Positions 11,414 through 21,567 of a stretch of DNA of 64,000 nucleotides are shown piece by piece. The notes under the pieces were generated by a model. It searched no databases. It saw only the letters and a program-made list of their open reading frames with translations, and was not told the origin of the DNA. Source of the stretch: Chrysophaeum taylorii (lineage: Eukaryota; Sar; Pelagophyceae; Pelagomonadales; Pelagomonadaceae); contig JAQMWT010000050.1 in the NCBI GenBank assembly GCA_029834535.1, forward strand, positions 1 through 64,000, read 5' to 3'. Position 1 is the stretch's first letter; each line of letters begins with the position of its first letter. The translations under genes were made by a program, and so were the position numbers.

Positions 11414-11905
11414 TTAGGTCGGGGTTGCAGTCTTCTTAGTAAGAGCGGTCAAACGATGAGAGTTATAAGCTGTTGATGAACAGCAAGAAAGGAGTGAAAC
11501 TACAGAGGTCACATGAGGCAACACACACTCTCTTTGCTCATGTTCAGACGTAGGATCATCAGCCGCATTGACATTGTCTTCATTGGTAGGTGTCTCCAGG
11601 GTTGTAATCAGAAGACAGTTGTTAATATGGGTAGAAGATAAGTCCGGAATGATACTGTGCGTGATGATACAAAAGAAGATGAAGGCCATTGTGTTGGATA
11701 TAGTCTCCATGGATTCAAGAAGGGTGCTGTTAGAATCCAATCTGAGATCATGAAGGGAACAAAGAAGCTTGACAACATCTAACATAGTCGGGTATTGTCT
11801 GATATATGTAGCGAGATGAGGTGGAATCGCGCGACAGTAAGGAACTCGGGCCTTATGCCCATAGATGCCCATAGTAGACGACGGTCGTGGACGATACGGT
11901 ACCAT
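11414..11905 (-). CDS. Hypothetical protein, 163 aa, probably a transposon remnant
   Basis: Open from Met 11905. It has a hydrophobic central stretch (TMAFIFFCIITHSIIPDL) and no recognised domain. Base composition is AT-richer than the SINE and gypsy DNA around it and resembles element E. The SINE copy at 11965 lies about 60 bp upstream of the Met. The frame could be chance; confidence is low. Confidence 0.25.
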   Translation of the reverse strand: MVPYRPRPSSTMGIYGHKARVPYCRAIPPHLATYIRQYPTMLDVVKLLCSLHDLRLDSNSTLLESMETISNTMAFIFFCIITHSIIPDLSSTHINNCLLITTLETPTNEDNVNAADDPTSEHEQRECVLPHVTSVVSLLSCCSSTAYNSHRLTALTKKTATPT

Positions 11906-11964
11906 TAGAGGTGGTGTCCGTGAGCCATAAGCATTAAAGTAGTCCGTCTCTAGGAGGGTGCAAT

Positions 11965-12189
11965 AACTAACTAACTAACTTCAGACCTCTCCCGAGCATG
12001 GGAGCCAGGCCGGACCGACAGGAGCCAGTCCGGAATCACGGGCCTGTAGACGAGGAGCGCCGAAAGGTCGGTCGGCGGAGAGTGACCATCAAGCTTGTCG
12101 CAATGCGACGAGGAGACCGCGATGTGACTGACAACCAACTCGCCGATAACCTTCCGTCTTCGCCCCCCGGCCATACCCCGTCCCACTGC
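11965..12189 (-). mobile_element. SINE-TTAG copy, 5'-truncated
   Basis: The tail taactaactaac is at the left and the body follows on the minus strand. The perfect 12-bp target duplication ggagggtgcaat is at 11953-11964 and 12190-12201. Confidence 0.92.
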
Positions 12190-12535
12190 GGAGGGTGCAA
12201 TGCAATGCCGGGCGATAAAGTTGCCCACCGAGAAGTGCGTCCTTCGAAATCGTAAGTGTCCAGTGAGCGCCGAGCAAATGCAGTGGTGTTGCAATGCTTA
12301 GTAATAGCATCACCAGAGATGTGTGCGTGTGACGTTTCCGGCCTCTGGCGGCAGCATTCTCGTTTTCGTGATGTTGATTTGGACTTGACGACCGTTAAGA
12401 CAGTCATACTGGAAGTAGAGTTTGACGTGACCTAGATCCGACCACTGTCTCCGTGACGTCAAAGTCAAGAACTTTGATGTGACCCAAATTACGAGTCAAG
12501 GTGCAGCCCTGTTTCTTTTTATTTTATTGGTTACT
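12190..12535. other. Intergenic, no gene seen
   Basis: Between two oppositely oriented SINE copies. No convincing ORF, repeat or RNA gene; it ends in a T-rich run (about 12511-12547). Confidence 0.4.
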
Positions 12536-12896
12536 TTTTCTTTTTAACCCTTACCCTGATCGCCGACCGCATGGTTGCGATGAATCCTGAGCCTTGCGAG
12601 GGCATCCGCCCTCCCAGCGTAGGTTGGCACCTGTTCGCCTCCCGGGCGGGCCGGTTGGCAGCCGGAACGTTCGCAGTGGGACGGGGCATGGTCGGGGGGC
12701 GCAGACGAAATGTTATCGGCGAGTTGGTTGTCAGTCACATCGCGGTCTCCGCGACGCATGGCGACAAGCCTGATGATCACTCTCCGCCGACTCACCTTTC
12801 CGCCCCCCTCGTCTACAGAACCCCCGTGATTCTGGACCGGCGCTCGTCGGTCCAGCCTGGCTCCAATGCTCGGGAGAGGCCTGAAGTTAGTTAGTC
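12536..12896 (+). mobile_element. SINE-TTAG copy, near full length
   Basis: Starts cttaccctgatcgccgaccg, runs through the body (gtaggttggcacctgttcgc; cgtctacagaacccccgtga) and ends gaagttagttagt. Length is close to the complete copy at 52331-52695. No clear target duplication was found. Confidence 0.85.
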
Positions 12897-13318
12897 AGCT
12901 TGTTATTTCTCGTGGGGCTACGCCCCCCAAGCTCGCTCCCCACCGCCCCCAGGATGGGGGCTTCCACCCCCAAACCCCCTGCGCGTTCTCAGACCGCGCT
13001 GCGCGGCACCGACCGTGCTGCGCCGCTAATTTTCGGGGGGGGCTCCACGGCGCTTATTTTCGGGAAGGCCCCGCCTCCCCACGAACCGTTTTGCAGTCTC
13101 TGGCCGCAAAAAGGCGACCGGAGCAGCGCGCCTTTGGGAAAGCGTGGCCTAAGGGCCGCGCGTCCGTTGGTCGCCGTACCGCGCATACATGCCGAAAGTT
13201 GTGAAAGCAATTGCCGTTGAACAATTGTAGCTTCCAACGCGGCGCATGCAGTTGGATGTTTGTACCAAAGCATTGTAAAACCTCGTCGATCGTGAGTTCC
13301 GGCCGAAAAGACAATACT
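12897..13318. other. GC-rich intergenic stretch next to the mitochondrial fragment
   Basis: Begins with a G/C-rich, partly self-complementary run (ggggctacgccccccaagct). No supported gene. A minus-strand frame (13054-13329) stays open but shows no recognisable domain. Confidence 0.35.
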
Positions 13319-13453
13319 TGGAAATGCAAAAAGTCGCAGTAGAACTGTTACAAACACTAAACGACCATCTATGCTAAAATCAAAAATTCCAAGATTTAGA
13401 CTTAAAACAGGTAATATTTGGAATTGTTCTAAAGGGCTTATAATTAATAACAT
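13319..13453 (-). pseudogene. atp6: Nuclear mitochondrial fragment: N-terminus of atp6
   Basis: From Met 13453 the reading MLLIISPLEQFQILPVLSLN then LGIFDFS matches the conserved start of mitochondrial ATP synthase subunit a (SPLEQFEI.PL...FDFSFTN). Similarity fades by about 13320, so only about 45 residues remain. The DNA is AT-rich and lies 69 bp downstream of the cox3 stop on the same strand, so both came in as one mitochondrial piece. A mitochondrial contig mis-assembly is unlikely, because SINE and GC-rich nuclear sequence flank it closely. Confidence 0.8.
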
Positions 13454-13522
13454 GATTACTTAATTGTTAAAAAAAAAAGAAAAGATCTACTAGAAATGTC
13501 ATTACTATTTATGTTAAAAGAA

Positions 13523-13725
13523 CTAACTTCCCCACCAATAAACCGTAACAAAAAGAAACAGCCATACAACATCAACAAAATGCCAATACCAAGCTGCGGC
13601 CTCAAATCCAAAATGGTGTTCCAAAGTGGTGTTCTCGTGGCAAGTGATGAAAAACTAATCGAACAATAAACAGTGCAAGAAACAGGTAACAATATAAGCG
13701 TGATATCTTGAAAATCAGATATCAT
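13523..13725 (-). pseudogene. cox3: Nuclear mitochondrial fragment: C-terminus of cox3
   Basis: The minus strand encodes the classic cytochrome c oxidase subunit III ending: [20 protein letters not shown], then [11 protein letters not shown] and TAG (13523-13525). Just upstream a 13-bp tandem duplication (13608-13620 and 13621-13633) shifts the frame within HHFG, so this is a disrupted copy. Further upstream the similarity is weak; the right edge is near 13,700-13,735. Confidence 0.9.
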
Positions 13726-13760
13726 TCAGATGGAGCCTTTGCAGCGTTAAAATCAGCGGA

Positions 13761-13870
13761 CACCCAGCGTGGGGCTCGAACCCACGGCCACAAGATATCG
13801 GAATTAGGTGCCGTAAAAGTCTTGCGCTCTACCAAAGCCTCGTCGATTTACGACTCTGAGCTAGCTGGGT
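13761..13870 (-). tRNA. trnK-UUU: tRNA-Lys(UUU) with a D-loop insertion and an anticodon-loop intron
   Basis: A cloverleaf can be drawn on the minus strand: acceptor ACCCAGC/GCTGGGT, D stem GCTC/GAGC, anticodon stem CAAGA/TCTTG with loop CTTTTA-A (anticodon UUU, 13815-13817), variable loop TGGCC, T stem GTGGG/CCCAC with loop TTCGAGC, discriminator G. Two extra segments interrupt it: 20 nt in the D loop (13836-13855, with hairpin GTCG-TAAAT-CGAC) and 17 nt after base 37 (13797-13813), the canonical nuclear intron place. Removing both leaves 73 nt and a standard D loop, AGTTGGTA. A TTTT pol III terminator lies 9-12 nt past the 3' end. Confidence 0.85.
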
Positions 13871-14148
13871 TTGGTTCTTATGCTCCTCGAGCACGAAAGT
13901 ATTCAGGCGCTGAGACACACACCCTCACTCCACCACTGCCAACTGTGCGACGTGTGCAAAAAAACATTTTATAAACTAAAATTTCGCACACGAGACTCGT
14001 CTCGTCGCTTCACTGCTCAGCAACCCAACAACCTCACGCCCCAAAACGCACCAAAACCTTCGAGCATCCACGCCCCTTAAGCAGTCGGCCTTTGAAAACC
14101 CTGCCGACCTCTCGCTCAACAACCTTGGTCTTTATTGGTTTAACCTAC
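13871..14148. other. Intergenic between tRNA-Lys and a SINE
   Basis: No supported gene. At about 14109-14135 the plus strand reads DLSLNNLGLYW, like a fragment of a kinesin-light-chain-type TPR repeat; a similar fragment occurs at the other flank of element BC (37.7-38.1 kb). Too short for a firm call. Confidence 0.3.
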
Positions 14149-14510
14149 CTTACTAACTTCAGACCTTTCCCAAGCGGGGAGCCATTCTGGACCGACAGAA
14201 CCCGGTCTAGAATCACGGGGTTTGTAGACCAAGACGAGGGGCGCCGAAAGGTGGGTCGTCGGAGAGTGATCATCAGGCTTGCCGCCATGCGACGTGGCGA
14301 CCGCGATGTGACTGACAACCAACTCGTCGAATACGTTCCGTCTGCGCCCCCCCCCCCCGTCCCACTGCGAACGTTCCGGCTACCAACCGGCCCGCCCGGG
14401 AGCCGAACAGGTACCAACCTACGCAGGGAGGGTATCCGCACTCGCAAGGCCCAGGATTCATAAGACACCGTCCTCCATCGCAACCATGCGGTCGGCGATC
14501 AGGGTAAGTC
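14149..14510 (-). mobile_element. SINE-TTAG copy abutting the 3' LTR of element BC
   Basis: Full-length body on the minus strand; the tail is only ttactaacttc at the left, and the 5' end (cagggtaag on the plus strand) meets LTR sequence at about 14511. The rest of the LTR was not found on the other side, so LTR sequence was lost at or after insertion. A run of ten C lies at 14347-14356. Confidence 0.85.
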
Positions 14511-14711
14511 TCGGAGAACACGGGGATGCCGGACAGGCAGCGGCTTCTCTCTCTCTGCCTCGCAGAAATCACCACTGGATCGCCACCTCGAGTGCGATAG
14601 GGTTGGGACGACAGCTCAGATAGGATGCTGACGTAGGCTTGGAAACTTGTGAGTACAGGGAAATGCTGCGGTGAATGAAGGGTTAGACTGAAAGCAGATG
14701 TTGCTGTTACA
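14511..14711 (-). repeat. 3' LTR of element BC (partial)
   Basis: On the minus strand begins TGTAACAGCAACATCTGC (14711 leftward), directly after the last pol codons and a purine-containing stretch (GGGAGG). It matches 37440-37693 over most of its length, with small indels. The distal part is replaced by the SINE at 14149-14510. Confidence 0.8.
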
Positions 14712-14741
14712 GGCCTCCCAGGGTTTGTTTGCGCGCTGCCC

Positions 14742-16393
14742 TCAGCGATTGACCTTGAAGGACTTGCGGAGATTCTCACGGCAAAGTTTCTCACGAGAAG
14801 CAAGAATGTCGTGCGCGTGGGCGGCGACTCGGTCGGGGATTCTACCACCGCTGTGGAGCGTGAAGCCGTGATGGATGACATCGATCTCGTGAGGGTCAAA
14901 GTCTGTGACGCAAGGAGTGCAGTGCGTATTGATGTTTTTCTTGAGAGTGACGCTGCGGCCTTCGGGCTTTGTATTCAGGCTTGGGTTGTCGGGTGAGCAG
15001 GTGTGACCGTGGTTTATAATGGCTGAGGTCGTCTTTTTCGCCAAGATCAACCTAGAAGTGGAGGGCGAGACGGTCGGTTTCCAAGTCGTAAGACTCGTAA
15101 ATTTCGGCGACGTGGAGCTTGGTACGCCAGGTACGATCAGAGGAATCAGGGATGCAGAAGATGACGAACTTGCCGCGCTCGTAGCCGAGGCGAGGGACGT
15201 GAGATGGCTTCGTAACGGCAGTGTCGACGATGGGAGGTACCGAAACTGGGGTGATCTCTTTGACGTGAACGACACGCTCCTCGGCACGGTCATCGAGCGT
15301 CTTGATTTTGTAAGTGACTGGCGAGATTTGCTTGGTGATCAGGAAGTGCCCGCGCCATTCAGGGCGTAACTTGTTTTGTAGCTTCGGGATGTAAAGGAGG
15401 ACTTGCGATCCTTCGGCGTACTCGACATCGACGTGGTCGGCGTCATAGAGCAGCTTCTGCGTTTGCTCGGCCTTCTGATGAGCCTCAGCTACCACGTGGG
15501 TATAAAATCGAAGGGCATTGCCTTTTTCGGCCAGAGCACCCCTGCGGGTCTTCGGCAGGATCCAATGTGGAGTGCGCGACAAGGTGCAATCCGTCGGAAG
15601 CATCGGCCGGCGGTTCATCCTGAGCATGAAAGGCGAAATCTGGGTGCCGGGGATGAACTTGCGGTTGTAGCAGAAGGACACATACCTCGCGAAAGCAGGC
15701 CAGTCGGTAATGCTGTGGCTCTGGGGGCAAGGTCGAAGGAAAGCTTTGAGGAAACGGTTGACGCGTTCAGCCGGATTAGCCTGAGCGTGATAAGGCGTCG
15801 TCGTGCTGTACCGAACGGAAAATGCTTCTAGATATTCGCGCGTCATCCCATTACAAAACTCGCTGCCGTTGTCAGTGATGACTTTGATCGGAAGATAACC
15901 TTGCAGAAGGATGTTGGTTACAAAGGACTGCAGGATCGTCTCAGCGGTCTTGTTTGGAAGGACGTCCAGTATCAGAAAATGGCTTAACGGATCGAACATA
16001 ACGAAGATGTAAGAGTGCGGTCCGAGATTGGGCAGGGGACCGAAAAGATCCATGCAGAGAGTCACAAAATCATCATCATGGTTCGGCTGCTGAAGAAGGC
16101 TATTGCGCTTAGGCTCGGGTGTCCGAGCTTTCTGACACGCGAGGCATCGGTGTATAAGTTTCGTTCGACATGTGCGGCCATCAGAAGCGCTCCATGATGG
16201 TACGGCAGGTGCTGTCGCGACCCATATGACCACCATTTACTGGGCTGTCATGATAGAGTCGAATGATCTTCTCGCGTAAAGACATCGGGGCTACGATCGT
16301 TGGAGTCTTGTCGGCGGTGACCCGAAAGAGCACACCATTGATGACTTCAATGCGACAGTTTCCATGCTTGCGGAAGGAGTGACTTTCGGTCAT
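14742..16393 (-). pseudogene. Integrase and C-terminal region of element BC
   Basis: The HHCC finger (LYHDSPVNGGHMGRDST, then CLACQKART) spans a frameshift at about 16,190. The DDE core is complete in 15052-16236: CMDLFGPLPN (first Asp), VITDNGSEF (second Asp), HAQANPAERVNRFLKA (Glu). A GPF-type region follows (LLYIPKLQNKLRPEWRG). The C-terminal extension (KFVIFCIPDSSDRTW, then 14742-15293 with CVTDFDPHEIDV) is shared with element D; it is not a clear chromodomain. Integrase inserts the cDNA copy into the genome. Stop at 14742 lies about 30 bp from the LTR. At least two frameshifts. Confidence 0.85.
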
Positions 16394-18698
16394 GCGGCGG
16401 CGAAACGACTCGCAGGTCTCATCTGTGGCTCGGCGATCTCACTCACATTCAGGTTTTGAGGGATAGCGTCGATGTAGGCTTGTCTGACGGCGGCGTCGTG
16501 GAGAGGGTGCTTCTGAGTATGCAACCGAGCCCTCTGGCGTTGTCGCGTGGCGCTCGCGACATGCAAAGTAATGGGATCGTCTGGGAGATCTTCCTCTTCT
16601 TCGGGAATGTCCGTGGTGATGAAGGACAGGGTCACGTGACAACCGGAGATCGGCATGCCATCGTCGTCATCTGTCTTGGGCAGCTCTTGCACGACCAAGT
16701 ACGTGTGGTTGAGAGACTTTCCAAACTCATCCGTCTCGATCATATGGTCGATCTGATTACGAGAGAGCCAGTCTGGGATGCTCATGCCAGGGGACTTGCC
16801 TGGTTTGTAGCCAAGCTCAGGATCGAGGTTGGCGAGGCGCATCGCCCAGCGGGCGAGCTGTCCAGACGAGAGGGTCGTGTTGCGCAGGAAAGTCAGATTG
16901 CGATGATCCGTCTCGAGAATCGAACGATGACCTTCGATGTACTGTCGGAAATGCTCCAGGGACAGGATGACCGCGAGCAGCTCGAGGCGGCGAGGCTCGT
17001 ACTGGCGCATCTCTTTAGGAACGGCTCGGCTCCAGTACTCGATGAAGCGTTCTTTTCGCGACTTGACTCCGCGCTCGTCCTCGACTTCCACCACTTGGAA
17101 AAGGTAAGCGCCTAGCCCATCCTTGGAAGCGCCAGAACGAATCTGGAATGGCAGGTCGTAGTCGTGGTGGCAAACTCCGCGAGACTCGACCAGTGCTTCT
17201 ATAATCTTGTCCCTAGCTTTCTGGCATCCGGGCGTCCACTTAAAGGGACATCATTGAGACAGAGTCGGCGCAGCGGCTCGGCGATCTTCGAGTAGTCGTT
17301 GACATATCGTCGGCAGTAGTTGGACATGCCTATGAAGAATCGGATTTGGGCGAAGTGACAGGGATAGTGCCCGGAATGGGCACCTTCCGCAAAGCGTCGA
17401 GCGTCTTGGGATTCGGCTTCGAGCCTCAAGGAGTCGGGATGTGTCCGTGGAACTCGTTCTCATCCTGGAGAAGGTGGAACTTGGCGGTGCGACCACTGTA
17501 GCCTTTCTGCACTAGGTGACACAGGACTTCAATCAAGGTCTGCAGGTGGCTGCGGATGTCGTCAAATCGCATCATGATGTCGTCGATGATGGCGATCAAA
17601 TCTCGATACGTCCAATGCGAAATGTCGTTAGCCATCTGTTTGCAAAATAGGGCCCCTGCGGTCTTTACTCCGAGTGGCAATCGCAGAAAGCTGTGCGCGC
17701 CGAGAGCGCTGATCATAGTGACAGTGTCCTGAGTGTCGGGGTCCAGGCGGAGGTTGTGATAGGCCCATCGATCGAGGTACGCCATTTCCGACCGGCGAGG
17801 AAAGCTAAAGCGTCGTCCTGTCGCATTGGGCCAGCTCTCGTCGACAAGCTGATCGTTGCGCTGTCGGAGCTCGACGGCGGCACGGAAGGCGTTGGACTTC
17901 GCTATCTCGGCTCCTTTCTTCGGCAGTATGAGGACTGGAAATCCCCAAGGCGAGTTGGCTGGGCGAATCACTCGATCTCGGCACCATTCCTCAATTTGCT
18001 TGCGTAGGCACTCGAGCTTGGTAGGCGTCAACCTGTAGGGCGTCATCTTAATCGGCTTTGGATTGAACTTTTTGAAGCGCAGCGAGACCGGAGGCGAATC
18101 AACAGGTCTCATGATGGGGTCGAAGAAGGCCCAAGCGTAACTGACGCAGTAGGTCAACATCAGCTTTGCTAGCTAACTAACTAACTTCAGACCTCTCCCG
18201 AGCATGGGAGCCAGGCCGGACCGACAGGTGCCAGTCCGGAATCACGGGCCTGTAGACGAGGGGCGCCGAAAGGTGGGTCGGCGGAGAGTGATCATCAAGC
18301 TTGTCGCCCATGCGACGAGGAGACCGCGATGTAACTGACAACCAACTCGTCGATAACCTTCCGTCTGCGCCCCCCGGCCATACCCCATCAGCTTTGCATC
18401 GTCGTCTAAGTGCGGATGGTTCGGAATTCCCAGTTCTTCGACGACTTTGTCGACCTCTTCTTTGGTCGGGATCTTAACCTTCATCGTCTCATCGTCCTTC
18501 AAGTGCTCGGGGGTCAGCGGCAGCGGTGCCCCGTCTTCGTCGCAAGGCGCATTCATCCATGGCACCGTGAATTTCTCCTCGTATTGAAGCGGACCTCGGG
18601 CTTGTTCTCGTTTTTCGGCTCCGTGATCCTTGCGTGATGAAGGGCCTTGATGAACGACGTGGTTTCGGGGGGCTCCCCTGGACAAGAGTAGTGCGACG
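16390..18698 (-). pseudogene. Reverse transcriptase and RNase H of element BC
   Basis: After a linker (KVKIPTKEEVDKVVEELGIP), RT starts with RFKKFNPKPIKMTPYRLTPT. It contains WGFPVLILPKKG and the catalytic IIDDIMM box (about 17,575-17,600), then FIGMSNYCRRYVNDYSKIAE, FIEYWSRAVPKEMRQYEPRR and ETDHRNLTFL of the RNase H domain (16390-17094). The SINE at 18170-18385 cuts between AKLM and the following RT lead. Two or more frameshifts at about 17,200-17,500. Domain order RT-RNase H-integrase defines Ty3/gypsy. The right end (18698) is the insertion point of element D. Confidence 0.87.
18170..18385 (-). mobile_element. SINE-TTAG copy inside the RT gene of element BC
   Basis: 5'-truncated copy with perfect 12-bp target duplication catcagctttgc at 18158-18169 and 18386-18397. 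Removing it and one duplication restores the local reading frame. Confidence 0.93.
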
Positions 18699-19015
18699 TG
18701 TGGCGGAAACCCCTCCTCTAGGCCCGCCCACCCCTTATCAGGGGCACCCTGCTTCGTTCTGATGATGTCAGTCTTCTCTATGACATCATCTCCTTTTCCG
18801 TGACATACGTCACCCTGATTTCTGTGATTCGAGAGTATCTTAATCATAGAGCAACAGCCGATCCTCAAGTTGTGAGGACCAGGCACGGAATTTGTTTGTG
18901 GTTGTGTGGCGAGCGAACGGCCTTCCACGTCCAGTGACTCGATCAAGGGCACGGGCGTGAGAAGCGAGACTAGATTTGAATGTGAGCCAGGTAGGCATAA
19001 TTTCCTTGCGCCACA
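18699..19015 (+). repeat. 5' LTR of element D
   Basis: 317 bp, TGTGGCGG...GCGCCACA, matching the 3' LTR at 29596-31045 once its nested insertions are removed. Differences between the two LTRs are a few percent in the right half and more in the left 90 bp, so the insertion is not recent. Minus-strand ORFs here (ending LEDRLLLYD) are shadows of LTR sequence. Confidence 0.92.
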
Positions 19016-19461
19016 GGTGGTGGAGGAATACGAGATTTGAGCGACCATATCGGTCGCAGCGGACGAGTGCATCTTGCATTCTCTACACGGTCCGGACAAG
19101 CCGTGCGCGCCCTTATCAAGCGCGCCGACGAATAGTTCGAGAGGGACCAACGCCGTGGGAAAGATCCCCGGCCGGATACGTTGGTCGTCGGAGGTGGCGA
19201 CGCGCGGATCGGTTCGAGCCGACGCGCAACCCGGGTACCGCTGCCGCAGGCGAGCGGAGTGAGATCGCAGCTCACTGCAGAGACGGATTCTGCCGCCCAC
19301 CGGAACTGATAGATCGGTCGGTGGAAGACGCACGCGGCGACGATATTACGCGTGACGTGGACGAGTGGAAGTCCCAGAGTCGTAGGAGCACGAGAACGAC
19401 GACGACTCAACCTTTTTGGACCCGTTCCGACTTTGGCCGATTGGAGCGAGCCGGAGCCGAC
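19016..19461 (+). promoter_or_regulatory. Primer-binding site and leader of element D
   Basis: GGTGGTGGAGGAATACGAG (19016-19034) directly follows the 5' LTR and aligns with the same place in A and BC. It would pair with a tRNA whose 3' end is ...CTCCACCA; the tRNA is not identified. The remaining leader up to the gag Met at 19462 has no supported gene. Confidence 0.65.
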
Positions 19462-20142
19462 ATGGAGGACGATGATGCTGCTGACGAGCAGATACGAGAA
19501 CCCGAACCTTCAAGCCGCCCTGAAGGTACGGACGAACGGAACGATGATGACGAAGACGATGTTGATGATGATGATGATGATGATGAATATGTTACCGAGG
19601 ATGATGACAATGAAGAGGAGCTGAGCTACAACGGCGACGAACCGTTGGAAGCGCCGCCGGCGAGTCGATCGGCAGCCCAGCCAGCACGTGCGCGAGACAC
19701 CGAAACACCGATCATATCATCAGCGAGATTTATGAAGCTCATTTACGCGAGTTGCCGAGAAAACGAACGCGCGCAAGAGAACATCCTCGAGCAGATAGCA
19801 GAAGAAAACCAGCGGCGTGAACGACTACGCCAGAAGGAGTTGGAAGAGATGCGAGAGCAAATGCGGCACGCGAACGCCCGGTCAGAGGAACTATACGAGC
19901 AAGTGCGGCTACTTACCCGCGAGAGGGACGAATTGCGTACGCCGAGTCGCTCGAGGCGAGCGAGCAGTCCAGGGTCCCGACCCGAGGAAGAGCCGCCGCC
20001 AACGCGAACACGCGCGACAGTTAGGAAACCGCGCGACCACAACGATGATTATGAGACTAAGGAGGAGACGCGCGAAACGGGAAGGTCAACGATAAGAAGT
20101 TCCTCATGGACTTCACTGACCGGTTCGCAGTGCGTTAGCTAA
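19462..20142 (+). pseudogene. Gag N-terminal region of element D
   Basis: Start chosen at MEDDDAADEQIREPE (19462), which matches the acidic start in A. A long Asp/Glu run includes the GAT microsatellite at about 19557-19590 (DVDDDDDDDEY). It is followed by a coiled coil (NILEQIAEENQRRERLRQKE, then LEEMREQMRHANARSEEL) and an Arg/Ser segment. A TAA stop at 20140-20142 breaks it from the capsid frame. Confidence 0.65.
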
Positions 20143-20229
20143 GCACGATCGCAGTAGAGATCAGCGATCAACCTCCGGATTGAAGACTGAAGCGTTTTAA
20201 TGGGCTCTTGATGGTCGCGACCAGGACCA

Positions 20230-20970
20230 GTTCGATTTAGATGCGGATGCCGTGATGAGCACGCTGGCCGACGACCATTACAGCATAGAAAAGCTGCGGT
20301 ATTTACTGCCGGTCAGTTTACGCGACACGGTCGCACCGATTTTCCGAGAGCACTTGAAGAAATACAATGAAGGGTGCAAGAATCTCGACCATCCGGCGTC
20401 TTTTTATTTACGTCGGGACGTCGACAATGAGGAGTACGGTTCAGTGGTACGACGCCTACGCCGACCGAACAGAGAGTACTGCCTCAAAATTTTAAATTAC
20501 CTCCGATCGAGTTGCCCTTTGCCTATGACGACAGAGGAGTTACTACGAAAACTTCAGAGTACGACCCAGGCGTCCGTTCCGAAAAGGCCTGGGGAACGCC
20601 ATGTGCACACTTATTGCGCCGAATTCCAGAGCGAGGCGATGGCCTGCTGTTCTGTGGCACATCGAGACCTTGATGATGTTGAGATCATCTCTTATTTGAT
20701 ACGTGGACTGGAGTCCAGCGACTTACGATCCCGCGTGCGGACCATGCGCAGCGGGCACCCGACGACGTACGATACATTTACGTCGACGTTGTCACTGATT
20801 ACGCGGCTCGAGAACGATTACGCGACCGCGTTGGAAGAGCGGAACGACCGCAACTCGAAGAACCCGTCGAACGGGAAAACGCAGAAACCGCCGCAGGGAC
20901 GCGGAGGCCGAGCGTTGGCCTCGGGGCCGAAAGACAAGAAAACGAAATATGAATCGCTGCGATTAGACGA
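20230..20970 (+). pseudogene. Gag capsid region of element D
   Basis: MMSTLADDHYSIEKLRYLLP (Met 20252) through LESSDLRSRVRTMRSGHP and TRLENDYATALEERND. All-helical and colinear with the A capsid. Expected role is assembly of the virus-like particle in the cytoplasm (family knowledge). The frame is open across this part, then shifts at about 20,950 before the zinc finger. Confidence 0.65.
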
Positions 20971-21567
20971 GAACCCGAAAAGTGGTACGAGCTCACATGC
21001 AAGAATTGTGGATTTTCCCTCTCGACCCACGACAAGGATGAACATGGGAGCCGCGTTATTTGCAACCGCGAACCCGATGATTATTATGTTGCGATGTGCA
21101 AGTTCATCGAAAACGATAAGAAACCTCCCTCTCGAGGCAGATGGGAGAGTCGACAGAAGAATGATTCCCAGTCGCGCGATGATGGCAGTTCGAATGCCAC
21201 CCTCGGTTCGAGCGCCGCTCAGGATATTCAGAGTAGGCTCAACGACATAGGCACGCAGCTGACCACGGTCATGGATTCAATGAAGCACAGGAAAGATGGA
21301 CACGGCCGATCGTCTTCTACACGACCAGGCCGTCGAGACAGCCGGAGTCCCCGACGCCGCGACAGGAGCCGCAGTCACAGCTCACGTTCGCGCCGACGGA
21401 AAGAAAGCCGGAGCCCTAGCAGACATTCGCGCCGACGCCGGCGACGAAGATCTCGCGACCGCGATTCGGAAGGTGGACGGTACCGAGAAGATTCAGGACA
21501 TTCGTCTGCCACGTTCGCGTCTACGACCCCCTGCGGGCAACAGTTACCATTAGGAGTGATGATGTAC
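20955..21567 (+). pseudogene. Nucleocapsid-like region of element D
   Basis: The finger TCKNCGFSLSTHDKDEHGSR then VIC (CX2C-X6-H-X10-C) at about 20,990-21,065 is followed by a Ser/Asp linker with a helix (AQDIQSRLNDIGTQLTTVMD) and an Arg/Ser-rich tail (SRSPRRRDRSRSHSSRSRRR). The frame runs into the SINE at VMMY and resumes after it. Confidence 0.65.

Noticed and set aside
12571-12894. About 107-aa ORF repeated in the SINE copies
   Set aside because: Open in several copies but also open in other frames because of GC content; most copies are 5'-truncated. Kept only as a hint of a LINE origin, not as a gene.
18699-18847. A 150-bp TG...CA segment read as an LTR or ORF1/ORF2 spacer of element BC
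   Set aside because: It is the left half of the 5' LTR of D. The CGACG duplication and the frame restoration of BC show the true boundaries.
18842-19079. Minus-strand ORF ending LEDRLLLYD, repeated at 30,869-31,333, first read as a conserved C-terminus of the DNMT protein
   Set aside because: Both copies lie inside the two LTRs of element D (18699-19015 and 29596-31045); they match because the LTRs match.
19205-19230. tRNA B-box-like ggttcgagcc in the leader of element D
   Set aside because: No cloverleaf can be drawn around it.
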